The notes: generated by a model not told the origin, from the sequence alone. Shown: positions 1-6,566, numbered from the stretch's first letter. The stretch is DNA of 7,101 nucleotides from Janthinobacterium sp. (GCA_003482555.1 DMYQ01000344.1:2218-9318), one strand, 5' to 3'. Made by a program: numbers and translations.

Positions 1-440
1 CCGACCGCGTTGACGGCCGTGGCCACGCCGCCCGAACCTTCGATGGTGACGATGATGGCCTTGCCGTCGATGGCGGTGGCGTAGTTCAGCGCGCGGCGCA
101 GATTGAACACCAGGCGCGAACGCTGGCCGGCTTGCACCACGTTAACGCTGTGCAAATCTCCCTGATTTATCTCCAGCACGTTCTTGCCGGTGCCGTTGAC
201 GGTGGTGCCGAAATCGAGCGCGATGCGCGCCGGATTGGTGATGGAAAACCCGATCGGCAACGCGGCCGGTGGATTTTTCAAGCTGACCTTGACGATCACG
301 TTCGATCCCTGCTGGTTGGCGGTGATCGACTCGATCACGTTCTCTTGCGCCAGCGCCGTCCCGGCCAGCAGGCTCAACGCCAACGCGGCGATCAGCCGCA
401 GCGCACCACCCAACCCAACCGATATTCTGGATGCGCTCAT
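1..440 (-). CDS. pilQ: Type IV pilus secretin PilQ, N-terminal part (cut by window edge)
   Basis: Reading the minus strand from an ATG at 440-438 gives an open frame of 146 codons that is still open at the left edge. Residues 1-31 form a secretory signal peptide: a short Arg-containing start, a hydrophobic core (LIAALALSLLAGTALA) and a likely cleavage after ALA before QENV. The next roughly 100 residues are beta-rich (SNVIVKVSL, ARIALDFGTT, SRLVFNLRR, AIIVTIEG). This matches an AMIN domain, the peptidoglycan-binding N-terminal module of PilQ secretins. The secretin pore domain itself lies outside the window. PilQ forms the outer-membrane channel for the pilus fibre, and PilP and peptidoglycan help position it. 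The start codon overlaps the pilP stop by 4 nt (ATGA) and has a good Shine-Dalgarno (AGGAG) about 8-9 nt upstream. Identity is supported both by sequence and by its place as the last gene of pilMNOPQ. Confidence 0.93.
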   Translation of the reverse strand, partial: MSASRISVGLGGALRLIAALALSLLAGTALAQENVIESITANQQGSNVIVKVSLKNPPAALPIGFSITNPARIALDFGTTVNGTGKNVLEINQGDLHSVNVVQAGQRSRLVFNLRRALNYATAIDGKAIIVTIEGSGGVATAVNAV

Positions 441-976
441 TTCTTTGTCTCCTGGCTGTCCTGCAATTCCAACTTCGATACGCGTTCGACCCAATCGCCG
501 CCCGCGTCCTGCACCATTTCCTTGATCGTCACGGCGGTATCGCCAACGCCGGTGATCAGACCGAAGTTCTGCCCCAGATGCTGGCCGGCCTTCACCTGAT
601 ACACCGACTTGTCGATTTGCAGCAAGGCATTCATGACGCCGCCCTTTTGCAAGGTACCCACCATCTTGATGGTATCGAGCGGAAAACTCTCGAGCAATTC
701 CTTACGCCTGTCCATGTCCGGCTTCGGCCCCTTGCTGCTCTTGGCAGCCCTGGCCATCTCGGTGAGCAGCTTGTTGGCGCTGAACGGATCGGTCGCGTCC
801 TTGCCACCGTACGCGAAAGGGATGAAGGTTTTCGGCGCCACCAGGGGTTTCACGGCCACTTGCGCCCGCTTTTGCACCTGTGCCATCCACGTCTTGACTT
901 CCTGCACGTCACTGTCGCCGCAGCCGGCCAAAAGCAGGCCGAGGCAGGGGGACAGGCACCACCATGGGATCTTCAT
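437..976 (-). CDS. pilP: Type IV pilus inner-membrane lipoprotein PilP
   Basis: This 179-residue protein has the usual PilP length. It starts with a lipoprotein signal: a hydrophobic stretch ending in the lipobox L16-A17-G18-C19, so Cys19 should be lipidated. Residues 20-100 look extended and largely unstructured, with a conserved-looking DPFS at 63-66. Residues from about 100 to 173 form the compact beta domain typical of PilP (motifs GTLQKGG and VKAGQHLGQNFG). In the family, the extended region binds the PilN/PilO dimer and the C-terminal domain contacts the N0 domain of PilQ, linking inner and outer membrane. The start overlaps the pilO stop by ATGA, and AAGGGGG lies at Shine-Dalgarno distance inside the pilO end. 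The residue at +2 after the lipid Cys is Gly rather than Asp, so inner-membrane retention is assumed from the family, not from an Asp+2 signal. Confidence 0.95.
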   Translation of the reverse strand: MKIPWWCLSPCLGLLLAGCGDSDVQEVKTWMAQVQKRAQVAVKPLVAPKTFIPFAYGGKDATDPFSANKLLTEMARAAKSSKGPKPDMDRRKELLESFPLDTIKMVGTLQKGGVMNALLQIDKSVYQVKAGQHLGQNFGLITGVGDTAVTIKEMVQDAGGDWVERVSKLELQDSQETKK

Positions 977-1635
977 TTAGCCGCCCCCTTGCCTTTTTTA
1001 TTGTTCAAGGCCTTGCGCTGGGCCAGCACTTCATCCGGATCGAGGTAGCGGAAAGTCTTGGCCACCGCGTCCAGGGTCAGCAACCCGTCCTTGCCGGCGC
1101 TCAAGGCCATATTATTCAGGGTGACGATGCGCGGCAGATTGGCCATGTCGCCGGCAAAGGCGCCCAGGTCGTGATAACTGCCGCTCACCTTGATGTCGAT
1201 GGGTAGCTCGGCGTAATAGTCGCGCACCACCACCTGGCCGGGCTTGAACAGTTCGAATTGCAAACCACGGCCCAATCCGGCTTGGTTGATATCGGACAAC
1301 AGCGCCGCCATTTCAGCCTTGCTCGGCAATTGTTTTTGCAGGCGCTCGACGAAACTGTCCACTTGCACCTTTTGCGCGCGCAGGGCTTCCAGATTGATCG
1401 CCTGCGCCATCTTTTGCTCGTATTCTCCGCGCAGCTTCAACTCCTGGGCGGCGCTGGCTTCTTGCTCGTCGAACTGGCCGCTCCAGTAACCGAAGTAACC
1501 GAGGGCGATGACCGCCGCGATCACGCCGATGCCGCACAGCACGCGCGGGGCGATCGGCCACTGGCCCGGATGGCGCCCGCCCAAATCGCGGAACTGCGCC
1601 GCCAGGGAGTCGCCCATGTATTTCAAATCAGCCAT
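973..1635 (-). CDS. pilO: Type IV pilus inner-membrane assembly protein PilO
   Basis: This is a 220-residue bitopic membrane protein. Residues 1-28 are a cytoplasmic N-terminus. One transmembrane helix covers about 30-52 (VLCGIGVIAAVIALGYFGYW). A charged Gln/Glu/Lys-rich stretch at about 54-100 is likely coiled coil. The region from about 103 to 200 contains the PilO signature LPSKAEMAALLSDINQAG, followed by alternating strands and helices of the ferredoxin-like periplasmic fold. The tail (NNKKGKGAAK) is Lys-rich. PilO pairs with PilN, and the dimer carries PilP, transmitting alignment between PilM in the cytoplasm and PilQ in the outer membrane. The ATG at 1635 lies 15 nt after the pilN stop with a GGGA element upstream. 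The stop overlaps the pilP start, so translation is probably coupled. Confidence 0.95.
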   Translation of the reverse strand: MADLKYMGDSLAAQFRDLGGRHPGQWPIAPRVLCGIGVIAAVIALGYFGYWSGQFDEQEASAAQELKLRGEYEQKMAQAINLEALRAQKVQVDSFVERLQKQLPSKAEMAALLSDINQAGLGRGLQFELFKPGQVVVRDYYAELPIDIKVSGSYHDLGAFAGDMANLPRIVTLNNMALSAGKDGLLTLDAVAKTFRYLDPDEVLAQRKALNNKKGKGAAK

Positions 1636-1650
1636 GTCGCTTGTCCCGAT

Positions 1651-2286
1651 CTAAGGGGTGGTGGGGGCGGCCGCGGGCTTGAGCGGCTTGCCGACCGCGC
1701 CCGCCTTGTCCGCCGCCTGATCCTGGTCGCGCGGCCGCTTGATGCCGACCACCAGGGTGAATTCATCTACTTTCTTGGACGTGCGGCCCTGGGCCAGCGT
1801 GGTGGAACGCACTTCGATCAGTTCCGGCCGCTCCAGCCACGGCGAATGGCTCGTCAAATTGCGCAGGAATTCGGAAACCCGTTCCTGCGACTGGGCATTA
1901 CCGCTCATGCTCACCTTCTGGCCCTCCTGGCGGAAAGACTTGAGGTACACGCCGTCCGGGGTCTGCTTGACCAGTTCGTCCATCAGATAGACCGGCTGGT
2001 TGCGGTCGCCCTGCAAGTCTTCGACGGCTTGCTGGCGCGCCTTGAGCGCCTCGATTTCTTGCTTCAGGGTGGAGATTTCGACGATTTTCTTGTCGAGTTC
2101 GATCGTCGCCGTCTTGATCACCTGGTTGCGTTCGTTCTGGATCGACAGGCGGCGCGCATTATAGCCGCCCACCACCAGCACGACGGCGCCACCGATGATG
2201 ACGCTCAAGAGCAGCAGCGAAAAGAAGGCGGCTTTTTTTTGCTTGCGCTTCGCTTCCCGATGCGGCAACAGATTAATTTTGATCAT
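1651..2286 (-). CDS. pilN: Type IV pilus inner-membrane assembly protein PilN
   Basis: I choose the ATG at 2286-2284, which gives 211 residues beginning MIKINLLPHREAKRK. The cytoplasmic motif I4-N5-L6-L7-P8 is the highly conserved peptide that docks in the groove of PilM. A farther upstream start at 2316 would add 10 residues ahead of this motif and run inside pilM, so it is unlikely. A transmembrane helix spans about 20-41 (AFFSLLLLSVIIGGAVVLVV). A coiled-coil region follows (about 45-90), then a small periplasmic alpha/beta domain (PDGVYLKSFRQEGQKVSMSG). The last 30 or so residues are Ala/Pro/Lys-rich and probably disordered. The pilM stop and this start share one base (TGATG), so expression should be tightly coupled to PilM, its direct partner. 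Confidence 0.95.
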   Translation of the reverse strand: MIKINLLPHREAKRKQKKAAFFSLLLLSVIIGGAVVLVVGGYNARRLSIQNERNQVIKTATIELDKKIVEISTLKQEIEALKARQQAVEDLQGDRNQPVYLMDELVKQTPDGVYLKSFRQEGQKVSMSGNAQSQERVSEFLRNLTSHSPWLERPELIEVRSTTLAQGRTSKKVDEFTLVVGIKRPRDQDQAADKAGAVGKPLKPAAAPTTP

Positions 2287-3356
2287 CAGCCAAATCTCCG
2301 CATAGCCAGTCCGCAAGCGACCAGATAGGCCGGCGCCTCGGCGCGCAATTGCGCCTCGCGCACGGTCGGCGCCAACTGCATGCCCATGAACGGCGACAGC
2401 ACGGCCGAGGAAATCTTGGTGCGCGCCGCGATCAGGTCGATCAAGCCGGGGATCAGGGCGCAGCCGCCGGCCAGAAACAACTGGTCAACCCGGGTGTACG
2501 GGGTCGAGGTGAAAAAGAACTGGATCGCGCGCGTCACTTCCAGCGCGGCGCTTTCCAGGAAAGGGGTCAGGGTATCTTCCTGATAATTGGCGGGCAAGTC
2601 GCCCGATTTCTTGCGTCCTTCCGCCTCTTCGAAGCTCAGGCCGAAGGCGCGCACGATGTCTTGCGTGAGTTGATTGCCGCCAAAAGGCTGTTCGCGCTCA
2701 TAGATCGTGACGCTGTCGAGCAACACGGAAATATGCGTGACCTGGGCCCCGATCTGGAACAGCGCCACCACCTGGCCGGCGCCGCCGCGCGGCATCTGCG
2801 CCGTGACCCGGTCCATGGCGGCGCGCGCCGCATACGATTCGATATCCATGACGACCGCCTTCAGGCCGGCGGCCTCGGCGATGGCGACGCGGTCTTCGAC
2901 TTTTTCGCGGCGCGAGGCGGCCAGCATGACTTCGATGTCTTCCGGCGAAACGGCCGGGCCCAGCACGTCGAAGTCGAGGCTGACCTCGTCGAGCGCGAAG
3001 GGGATGTATTGGCTGGCCTCGGACTCGACTTGCATTTCAAGCTGGTCTTCCGACAGTCCGGCCGGCAAGATGATTTTTTTGGTGATGACGGACGCTGGCG
3101 GCATGCCCAGGGCGACCAGTTTGGCGCGGGTGCCGCTTTTTTTCCAGACGCGGCGCACCGCGTCCGACACTTGTTCGATGTTTTCGATATTACCGTCGAC
3201 CACGGCGCCGCGGGGAAACGGCTCGGCCGCGTAGCGCTCGAGGCGGATGGCCTTGCCAAGCTGGGACAACTCGACCAGGCGCACGCCGGACGTGCTGATA
3301 TCGATGCCCACCATGGGGGCACCGGTTTGGCCGAACAAAGACTTGAAATCGATCAT
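2286..3356 (-). CDS. pilM: Type IV pilus actin-like ATPase-fold protein PilM
   Basis: With the ATG at 3356-3354 the product has 356 residues, the normal PilM size. It shows the actin/FtsA-like fold: N-terminal MIDFKSLFG, the first phosphate loop GIDISTSGVRLVEL (about 17-30), a FEEAE segment near 240-246, and the adenosine-side loop LFLAGGCALIPGL (about 293-305). PilM sits in the cytoplasm, binds nucleotide, and recruits the N-terminal INLLP peptide of PilN, coupling the pilus motor side to the alignment complex. A GTG two codons upstream (3362) is also in frame. However, the Shine-Dalgarno AAGGGGAG abuts the GTG and stands at proper distance (about 6 nt) from the ATG, so the ATG is preferred. 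It is the first gene of the pil operon, divergent from ponA, an arrangement common in beta- and gammaproteobacteria. Confidence 0.95.
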   Translation of the reverse strand: MIDFKSLFGQTGAPMVGIDISTSGVRLVELSQLGKAIRLERYAAEPFPRGAVVDGNIENIEQVSDAVRRVWKKSGTRAKLVALGMPPASVITKKIILPAGLSEDQLEMQVESEASQYIPFALDEVSLDFDVLGPAVSPEDIEVMLAASRREKVEDRVAIAEAAGLKAVVMDIESYAARAAMDRVTAQMPRGGAGQVVALFQIGAQVTHISVLLDSVTIYEREQPFGGNQLTQDIVRAFGLSFEEAEGRKKSGDLPANYQEDTLTPFLESAALEVTRAIQFFFTSTPYTRVDQLFLAGGCALIPGLIDLIAARTKISSAVLSPFMGMQLAPTVREAQLRAEAPAYLVACGLAMRRFG

Positions 3357-3494
3357 GGGCACTCCCCTTGGCGGCGCGCCACTGCACGCGAGCCGCAGTC
3401 GCTATTGTGGTGCCGGGCACACATTAGTACTGTTTGCATGTGGGGAACTCTGGTGAATTTTCGTTTAAACGGCATGAATCCAGCCGGACATTAA

Positions 3495-3524
3495 ATCGTA
3501 GCAATAAGGCTGATCGGATGTAAA
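3495..3524 (-). promoter_or_regulatory. Candidate sigma-70 promoter for the pilMNOPQ operon
   Basis: On the minus strand TTTACA (3524-3519, 5/6 to TTGACA) is followed after 18 nt by TACGAT (3500-3495, 4/6 to TATAAT). Transcription would begin near 3488 and leave a leader of about 130 nt before pilM. It is the best-spaced pair I could find on this strand, but it rests on consensus matching by eye only. Confidence 0.4.
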
Positions 3525-3532
3525 GGTATTTC

Positions 3533-3575
3533 TGCAGTGCATGATTCGAAGCGACGTAGTATTCGCTGCACTGTA
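3533..3575. repeat. Imperfect inverted repeat in the divergent region
   Basis: TGCAGTGCA (3533-3541) and TGCACTGTA (3567-3575) are complementary at 8 of 9 positions, separated by 25 nt. It lies just upstream of the candidate pilM -35 box and about 90 bp upstream of the ponA -10. It could be a pair of half-sites for a regulator, or chance; I know no regulator with this site. Confidence 0.35.
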
Positions 3576-3666
3576 TACGTAAAAGCAACGCAATCTTATC
3601 AGCTTGTCTAGAAAGGCGCAAAAATGTCCCGGTCAAGCAAGCGCGCCCGCTTTAATCGACCTCGCT

Positions 3667-3672
3667 TATAAT
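3667..3672 (+). promoter_or_regulatory. Perfect -10 hexamer (TATAAT) of the probable ponA promoter
   Basis: TATAAT is an exact sigma-70 -10 match placed 70 bp before the ponA ATG, in an otherwise GC-rich genome. No good -35 hexamer lies at 16-18 nt spacing (the bases there are CGCCCG-like), and no TGn extension is present. The promoter may therefore be weak or depend on an activator. Expected transcription start is about 3679, inside the first of the tandem 12-mers. Confidence 0.55.
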
Positions 3673-3706
3673 TGGGCCCAATATTCGGCCAACTATTCGG
3701 CCGAAT
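3671..3706 (+). repeat. Three tandem 12-bp palindrome-like units at the ponA transcription start
   Basis: Three consecutive units with an exact 12-bp period are seen: ATTGGGCCCAAT (3671-3682), ATTCGGCCAACT (3683-3694) and ATTCGGCCGAAT (3695-3706). The first and third are perfect palindromes; the third extends to 14 bp with one more base pair. They share ATTsGGCC. They overlap the -10 by two bases and cover the expected start site and early leader, the usual place for a repressor operator. No regulator is assigned. Confidence 0.6.
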
Positions 3707-3710
3707 AACC

Positions 3711-3746
3711 ATGGCAAACCCACAGCGAAAGACTCGACGCGCATGA
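3711..3746 (+). other. Possible 11-codon leader ORF coupled to ponA
   Basis: An ATG at 3711 opens an 11-residue frame, MANPQRKTRRA, rich in Arg and Lys. Its TGA (3744-3746) overlaps the ponA ATG (3743-3745) as ATGA. It has no clear Shine-Dalgarno, and ponA itself also has only a weak one (GAAAGA about 12 nt upstream), so coupling could matter. A frame this short arises easily by chance, and the reading is speculative. Confidence 0.25.
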
Positions 3747-6103
3747 CCACACCCCAACCCGCCGGCGCGCCCGCGGCGCAGCCCGGCGCACGCGCCGGCC
3801 GCAAATCCACGCGCTTCCTGCTGATGTCGCTGGTCTCCCTGCTGGGCCTGGCGCTGGTGGCCCTGTTGCTGGTGGTGTTCGGCCTGGCTCTGGCTTACCC
3901 GAACTTGCCGGCCCTCGATACCCTGCTCGACTACCGGCCCAAGATGCCGCTGCGGATTTTTTCCTCGGACGGCGTACTGATCGGCGAATTCGGCGCAGAG
4001 CGGCGCAATCTGGTGCACATCAAGGAAATCCCGGTGATCATGAAGAAGGCCGTGCTGGCCATCGAGGACGACCGTTTCTACGAGCACGGCGGGGTCGACT
4101 ACCTGGGCATCGCCCGGGCCGCCATCCACAATCTGGTGGGCGGCGGCGCGAAACAGGGCGCTTCCACCATTACCCAGCAAGTGGCGCGCAATTTCTTCCT
4201 GTCGAGCGAGCAGACCCTGAAGCGCAAGGCTTATGAAGCCTTGCTGGCCTGGAAAATCGAACAGTACCTGAGCAAGGATCAAATTCTCGAGGTGTATATG
4301 AACCAGATCTACCTGGGCCAGCGCGCCTATGGTTTCGCTTCGGCCGCGCAGATTTATTTCGGCAAGAACTTGAAGGATATCAGCGTGGCCGAGGCGGCCA
4401 TGCTGGCCGGCTTGCCGAAAGCGCCGTCGGCGTATAACCCGGTCGTCAACCCGAAGCGGGCCCGCATCCGCCAACAATACATCTTGCAGCGCATGCACGA
4501 TCTGCGTTACATCAGCGACGAACAGTTCGAGCAAGCCAAGGCCGAACCGCTCAAGGTCAAGACCGACAGCAGCGAATTCGGCATGCACGCCGAGTATGTG
4601 GCGGAAATGGCGCGCCAGCTCGTCTACGAGCAATTCAAGGAAGATACGTATACGCGCGGCTTGAACGTGTTTACCACCATTACCAAGTCGGATCAGGACG
4701 CGGCCTATCTGGCCCTGCGCCGCGGCGTGATGGATTACGAAAAACGCCACGGCTACCGCGGCCCGGAAGCCTATATCGACATTCCCGCCGCCAAGGAAGA
4801 GGCCGACGATGCCATCGAAACCGAGCTGGCCGACCATCCCGACAGCGACGATATCATCGCCGCCATGGTGTTGCAGGCAACGCCGCAAAAGATCGTCGCC
4901 GTCACCGCCGCCGGCGAAGACGTCACCATCACGGGCCCCGGCCTGAGCTTCGGCTCGGCCTGGCTGTCCGAGAAGGCCCTGCCGAACCGGCGCATCCGGC
5001 GCGGCGCCGTGATCCGCGTGATGCAAGAGGGCGAAGGGGCGCGGCCGTGGGTGCTCACGCAAATGCCGGAAGTGGAATCGGCCTTCGTGTCGGCCGCCAC
5101 CGGGGATGGCGCGATCCGCGCCATGGTGGGTGGCTTCGACTACAACCGCAACAAGTTCAACCATGTGACCCAGGCCTGGCGCCAGCCCGGCTCCGCCTTC
5201 AAGCCCTTCATTTATTCAGCCTCGCTGGAAAAAGGCTTGTCGCCGTCGACCATCATCAATGACGCCCCGATTTCCTTCGACGCCGGGCAGACGGGCGGCC
5301 AGGCCTGGGAGCCCAAGAACTACGACAATAAGTACGAGGGCCCGATGACCATGCGCAAGGGTCTGACGAAGTCGAAAAACATGATTTCCATCCGCATCCT
5401 GCAAAAGATCGGCGCCAAGTACGGCCAGGAATACACGACCCGCTTCGGCTTCGACGCCGAAAAGAACCCGCCCTACCTGACCCTGGCCCTGGGTGCCGGC
5501 GCCGTGACGCCGCTGCAGATGGCGGGCGCCTACGCCGTCTTCGCCAACGGCGGCTACAAGGTCAACCCCTATCTGATCGCCAAGGTGACCGACAGCGACG
5601 GCAAGGTGCTGTCGCAAGCCAATCCCGACCTGGCCGGAGTGCCGGGCAACCGCATCATCGACGAACGCAACGCCTTCCTGATGAACAGCATGCTCAACGA
5701 CGTGGTCCACTACGGCACGGCGGTGAAGGCGATGGTGCTGAAGCGGCCCGACCTGTCGGGCAAGACCGGCACCACCAACGATTCCATCGATGCCTGGTTC
5801 GCCGGCTACCAGGCGAAACTGGTGGGCATCGCCTGGATCGGTTACGACCAGCCGAAGAACCTGGGGAACCGGGAAACGGGGGGAGGACTGGCCTTGCCGA
5901 TCTGGATCAACTACATGCAAAAGGCCTTGAAGGGCGTTCCCGTCGAAGAGCGCGCGGTGCCCGAGGGGATGATGCAAGTCGATGGCGAATATTATTATGC
6001 GGAAAACCCGCCCGGCACCGGCGTGCGCAGCCTGGAAGGCGCGGCGCGCGGCACCCCGGCCGAGGAAAAGGCCAGGGACGCCGTCAAGAACGAGTTGTTT
6101 TAG
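3743..6103 (+). CDS. mrcA: Class A penicillin-binding protein 1A (peptidoglycan glycosyltransferase/transpeptidase)
   Basis: This is a complete 786-residue bifunctional PBP1A (gene also called ponA). It polymerises lipid II into glycan strands and cross-links the stem peptides on the periplasmic face. Residues 1-24 are a cytoplasmic Ala/Pro/Arg-rich tail, and 25-51 a transmembrane anchor. The GT51 domain has EDDRF with catalytic Glu108, GASTITQQ at 139-146, RKAYEALLAWKIE, the EVYMNQIYLG segment and AAMLAGLPKAPS. A linker and OB-like insert cover about 337-443. The transpeptidase domain has all three motifs: S484-A-F-K487 (nucleophile Ser484), S544-K-N546 and K674-T-G676. No key residue is missing. 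The ATG at 3743 is the only usable start in this frame after the promoter; its Shine-Dalgarno is weak. It is divergent from pilM and followed within 10 nt by stem-loops. Confidence 0.97.
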   Translation: MTTPQPAGAPAAQPGARAGRKSTRFLLMSLVSLLGLALVALLLVVFGLALAYPNLPALDTLLDYRPKMPLRIFSSDGVLIGEFGAERRNLVHIKEIPVIMKKAVLAIEDDRFYEHGGVDYLGIARAAIHNLVGGGAKQGASTITQQVARNFFLSSEQTLKRKAYEALLAWKIEQYLSKDQILEVYMNQIYLGQRAYGFASAAQIYFGKNLKDISVAEAAMLAGLPKAPSAYNPVVNPKRARIRQQYILQRMHDLRYISDEQFEQAKAEPLKVKTDSSEFGMHAEYVAEMARQLVYEQFKEDTYTRGLNVFTTITKSDQDAAYLALRRGVMDYEKRHGYRGPEAYIDIPAAKEEADDAIETELADHPDSDDIIAAMVLQATPQKIVAVTAAGEDVTITGPGLSFGSAWLSEKALPNRRIRRGAVIRVMQEGEGARPWVLTQMPEVESAFVSAATGDGAIRAMVGGFDYNRNKFNHVTQAWRQPGSAFKPFIYSASLEKGLSPSTIINDAPISFDAGQTGGQAWEPKNYDNKYEGPMTMRKGLTKSKNMISIRILQKIGAKYGQEYTTRFGFDAEKNPPYLTLALGAGAVTPLQMAGAYAVFANGGYKVNPYLIAKVTDSDGKVLSQANPDLAGVPGNRIIDERNAFLMNSMLNDVVHYGTAVKAMVLKRPDLSGKTGTTNDSIDAWFAGYQAKLVGIAWIGYDQPKNLGNRETGGGLALPIWINYMQKALKGVPVEERAVPEGMMQVDGEYYYAENPPGTGVRSLEGAARGTPAEEKARDAVKNELF

Positions 6104-6110
6104 ATTGGTT

Positions 6111-6140
6111 CAGAGGACGGCGGCGCGCCGCCCTCCTCTG
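6111..6140. terminator. Long near-perfect palindrome after ponA, probable bidirectional stem-loop
   Basis: The outer arms CAGAGGA (6111-6117) and TCCTCTG (6134-6140) enclose one C-C mismatch and the perfect 14-bp palindrome GGCGGCGCGCCGCC (6119-6132). It begins 8 nt after the ponA stop. No T-run follows on the plus strand, so it is not a classic intrinsic terminator; it may block 3' exonucleases or work together with the next hairpin. Confidence 0.5.
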
Positions 6141-6149
6141 CAAGCAGCG

Positions 6150-6187
6150 CGGGCCAGGCGGCGCCCGGGCGGGTGCCGCCTGGCCCG
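6150..6187. terminator. Second strong stem-loop between convergent ponA and cyaY
   Basis: Arms CGGGCCAGGCGGC (6150-6162) and GCCGCCTGGCCCG (6175-6187) are perfectly complementary over 13 bp, with a 12-nt GC-rich loop. The hairpin ends 9 nt from the cyaY stop. It is symmetric, so it can act for both converging transcripts. A U-tract is lacking on both sides; the terminator role is inferred from its position between convergent genes. Confidence 0.55.
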
Positions 6188-6196
6188 TTCAAGACA

Positions 6197-6526
6197 TCAA
6201 GACAGCACGACAGTGGCGCCGGCTTGCTCGCTGGCCATTTGCGACAGGGCGGCGAACAGTTCGCTGCCATCGCGCGTGTTGAGCCACTGGGCGCCCACCC
6301 GTTTGTAGTGGAAGCCGCCCGACTTCGCCGCCACCCACAACTCTTGCATCGGCGCCTGGCTGTTGACGATGATTTTCGTGCCATTGTCGATGAACTCGAT
6401 TTCCAGCACATTGCCGCTGCGGCTGCATTCCACGTCGAGCAAGTCTTCATCGTTCAAGCGATCGAGCGCGCTTTCGATCGCCGCCAGGGTGGACTCGGCC
6501 AGGGCCAGGAATTCCGATTCGCTCAT
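6197..6526 (-). CDS. cyaY: Frataxin-like iron-donor/iron-sulfur assembly regulator CyaY
   Basis: This 109-residue protein matches the normal CyaY size. Helix 1 (MSESEFLALAESTLAAIESA) is followed by an acidic stretch (N-D-E-D-L-L-D-V-E, about 25-33), the family's iron-binding ridge. Beta strands come next (NVLEIEFIDNGTKIIVNSQ). The frataxin signature reads N55-S-Q57-A-P59-M-Q61-E-L-W64, followed by GGFHY. CyaY binds Fe(II)/Fe(III) and the cysteine desulfurase IscS and modulates iron-sulfur cluster assembly in the cytoplasm. I choose the ATG at 6526: GGAG lies at good distance before it, while the TTG four codons upstream has no such site. A -10-like GATAAT (6549-6544) with TTCACG 16 nt upstream may be its promoter. 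It converges with ponA and diverges from lptM; cyaY next to the small lipoprotein gene is also the E. coli arrangement. Confidence 0.95.
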   Translation of the reverse strand: MSESEFLALAESTLAAIESALDRLNDEDLLDVECSRSGNVLEIEFIDNGTKIIVNSQAPMQELWVAAKSGGFHYKRVGAQWLNTRDGSELFAALSQMASEQAGATVVLS

Positions 6527-6542
6527 GCTACACTCCAAGGTC

Positions 6543-6549
6543 TATTATC
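6543..6549. promoter_or_regulatory. Overlapping -10-like elements for cyaY and lptM
   Basis: TATTATC reads as TATTAT on the plus strand (6543-6548) and GATAAT on the minus strand (6549-6544), each 5/6 to TATAAT. The two start codons are only 40 nt apart, so back-to-back promoters must share sequence. For cyaY, TTCACG (6571-6566) sits 16 nt upstream as a partial -35. No convincing -35 is seen for lptM. Confidence 0.35.
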
Positions 6550-6566
6550 AAACAGTGATTCTAATC

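Larger units (their letters stand above)
3357..3742. promoter_or_regulatory. Divergent pilM/ponA intergenic control region
   Basis: These 386 bp separate the two divergent starts and are visibly more AT-rich than the flanking genes. I find no convincing gene in them: the open frames here lack family features and good ribosome sites. The region holds a candidate minus-strand promoter for pilM (about 3495-3524) and an inverted repeat (3533-3575). It also holds a TATAAT facing ponA (3667-3672), three 12-bp palindrome-like units (3671-3706) and an 11-codon leader ORF (3711-3746). Smaller palindromes are CGTTTAAACG (3462-3471) and GTGCCgGGCAC (3410-3420), both in the likely pilM leader. If the promoter guess is right, the pil mRNA leader is about 130 nt. 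Confidence 0.75.

Noticed and set aside
3462..3471. CGTTTAAACG palindrome as an operator
   Set aside because: A single 10-bp palindrome in AT-rich DNA is too weak on its own; recorded only as part of the control region.
1258..3494. Long plus-strand open frames opposite pilM, pilN and pilO
   Set aside because: They mirror the real pil genes, have low-complexity His/Arg/Asp composition and run across gene boundaries, so they are shadows.
3571..3586. CTGTATAC resembling a LexA (SOS) half-box
   Set aside because: The second half ACAG at the right spacing is missing.
3424..3636. 70-codon minus-strand frame inside the divergent region
   Set aside because: It covers the promoter and repeat elements, has no good ribosome site or recognisable domain, and probably reflects chance in AT-richer DNA.
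3608..5164. Long minus-strand open frame (518 codons) opposite ponA
   Set aside because: It is antisense to a clearly real PBP1A, is rich in His/Arg/Gln/Gly as expected for the mirror of GC-rich coding DNA, and shows no family motif.
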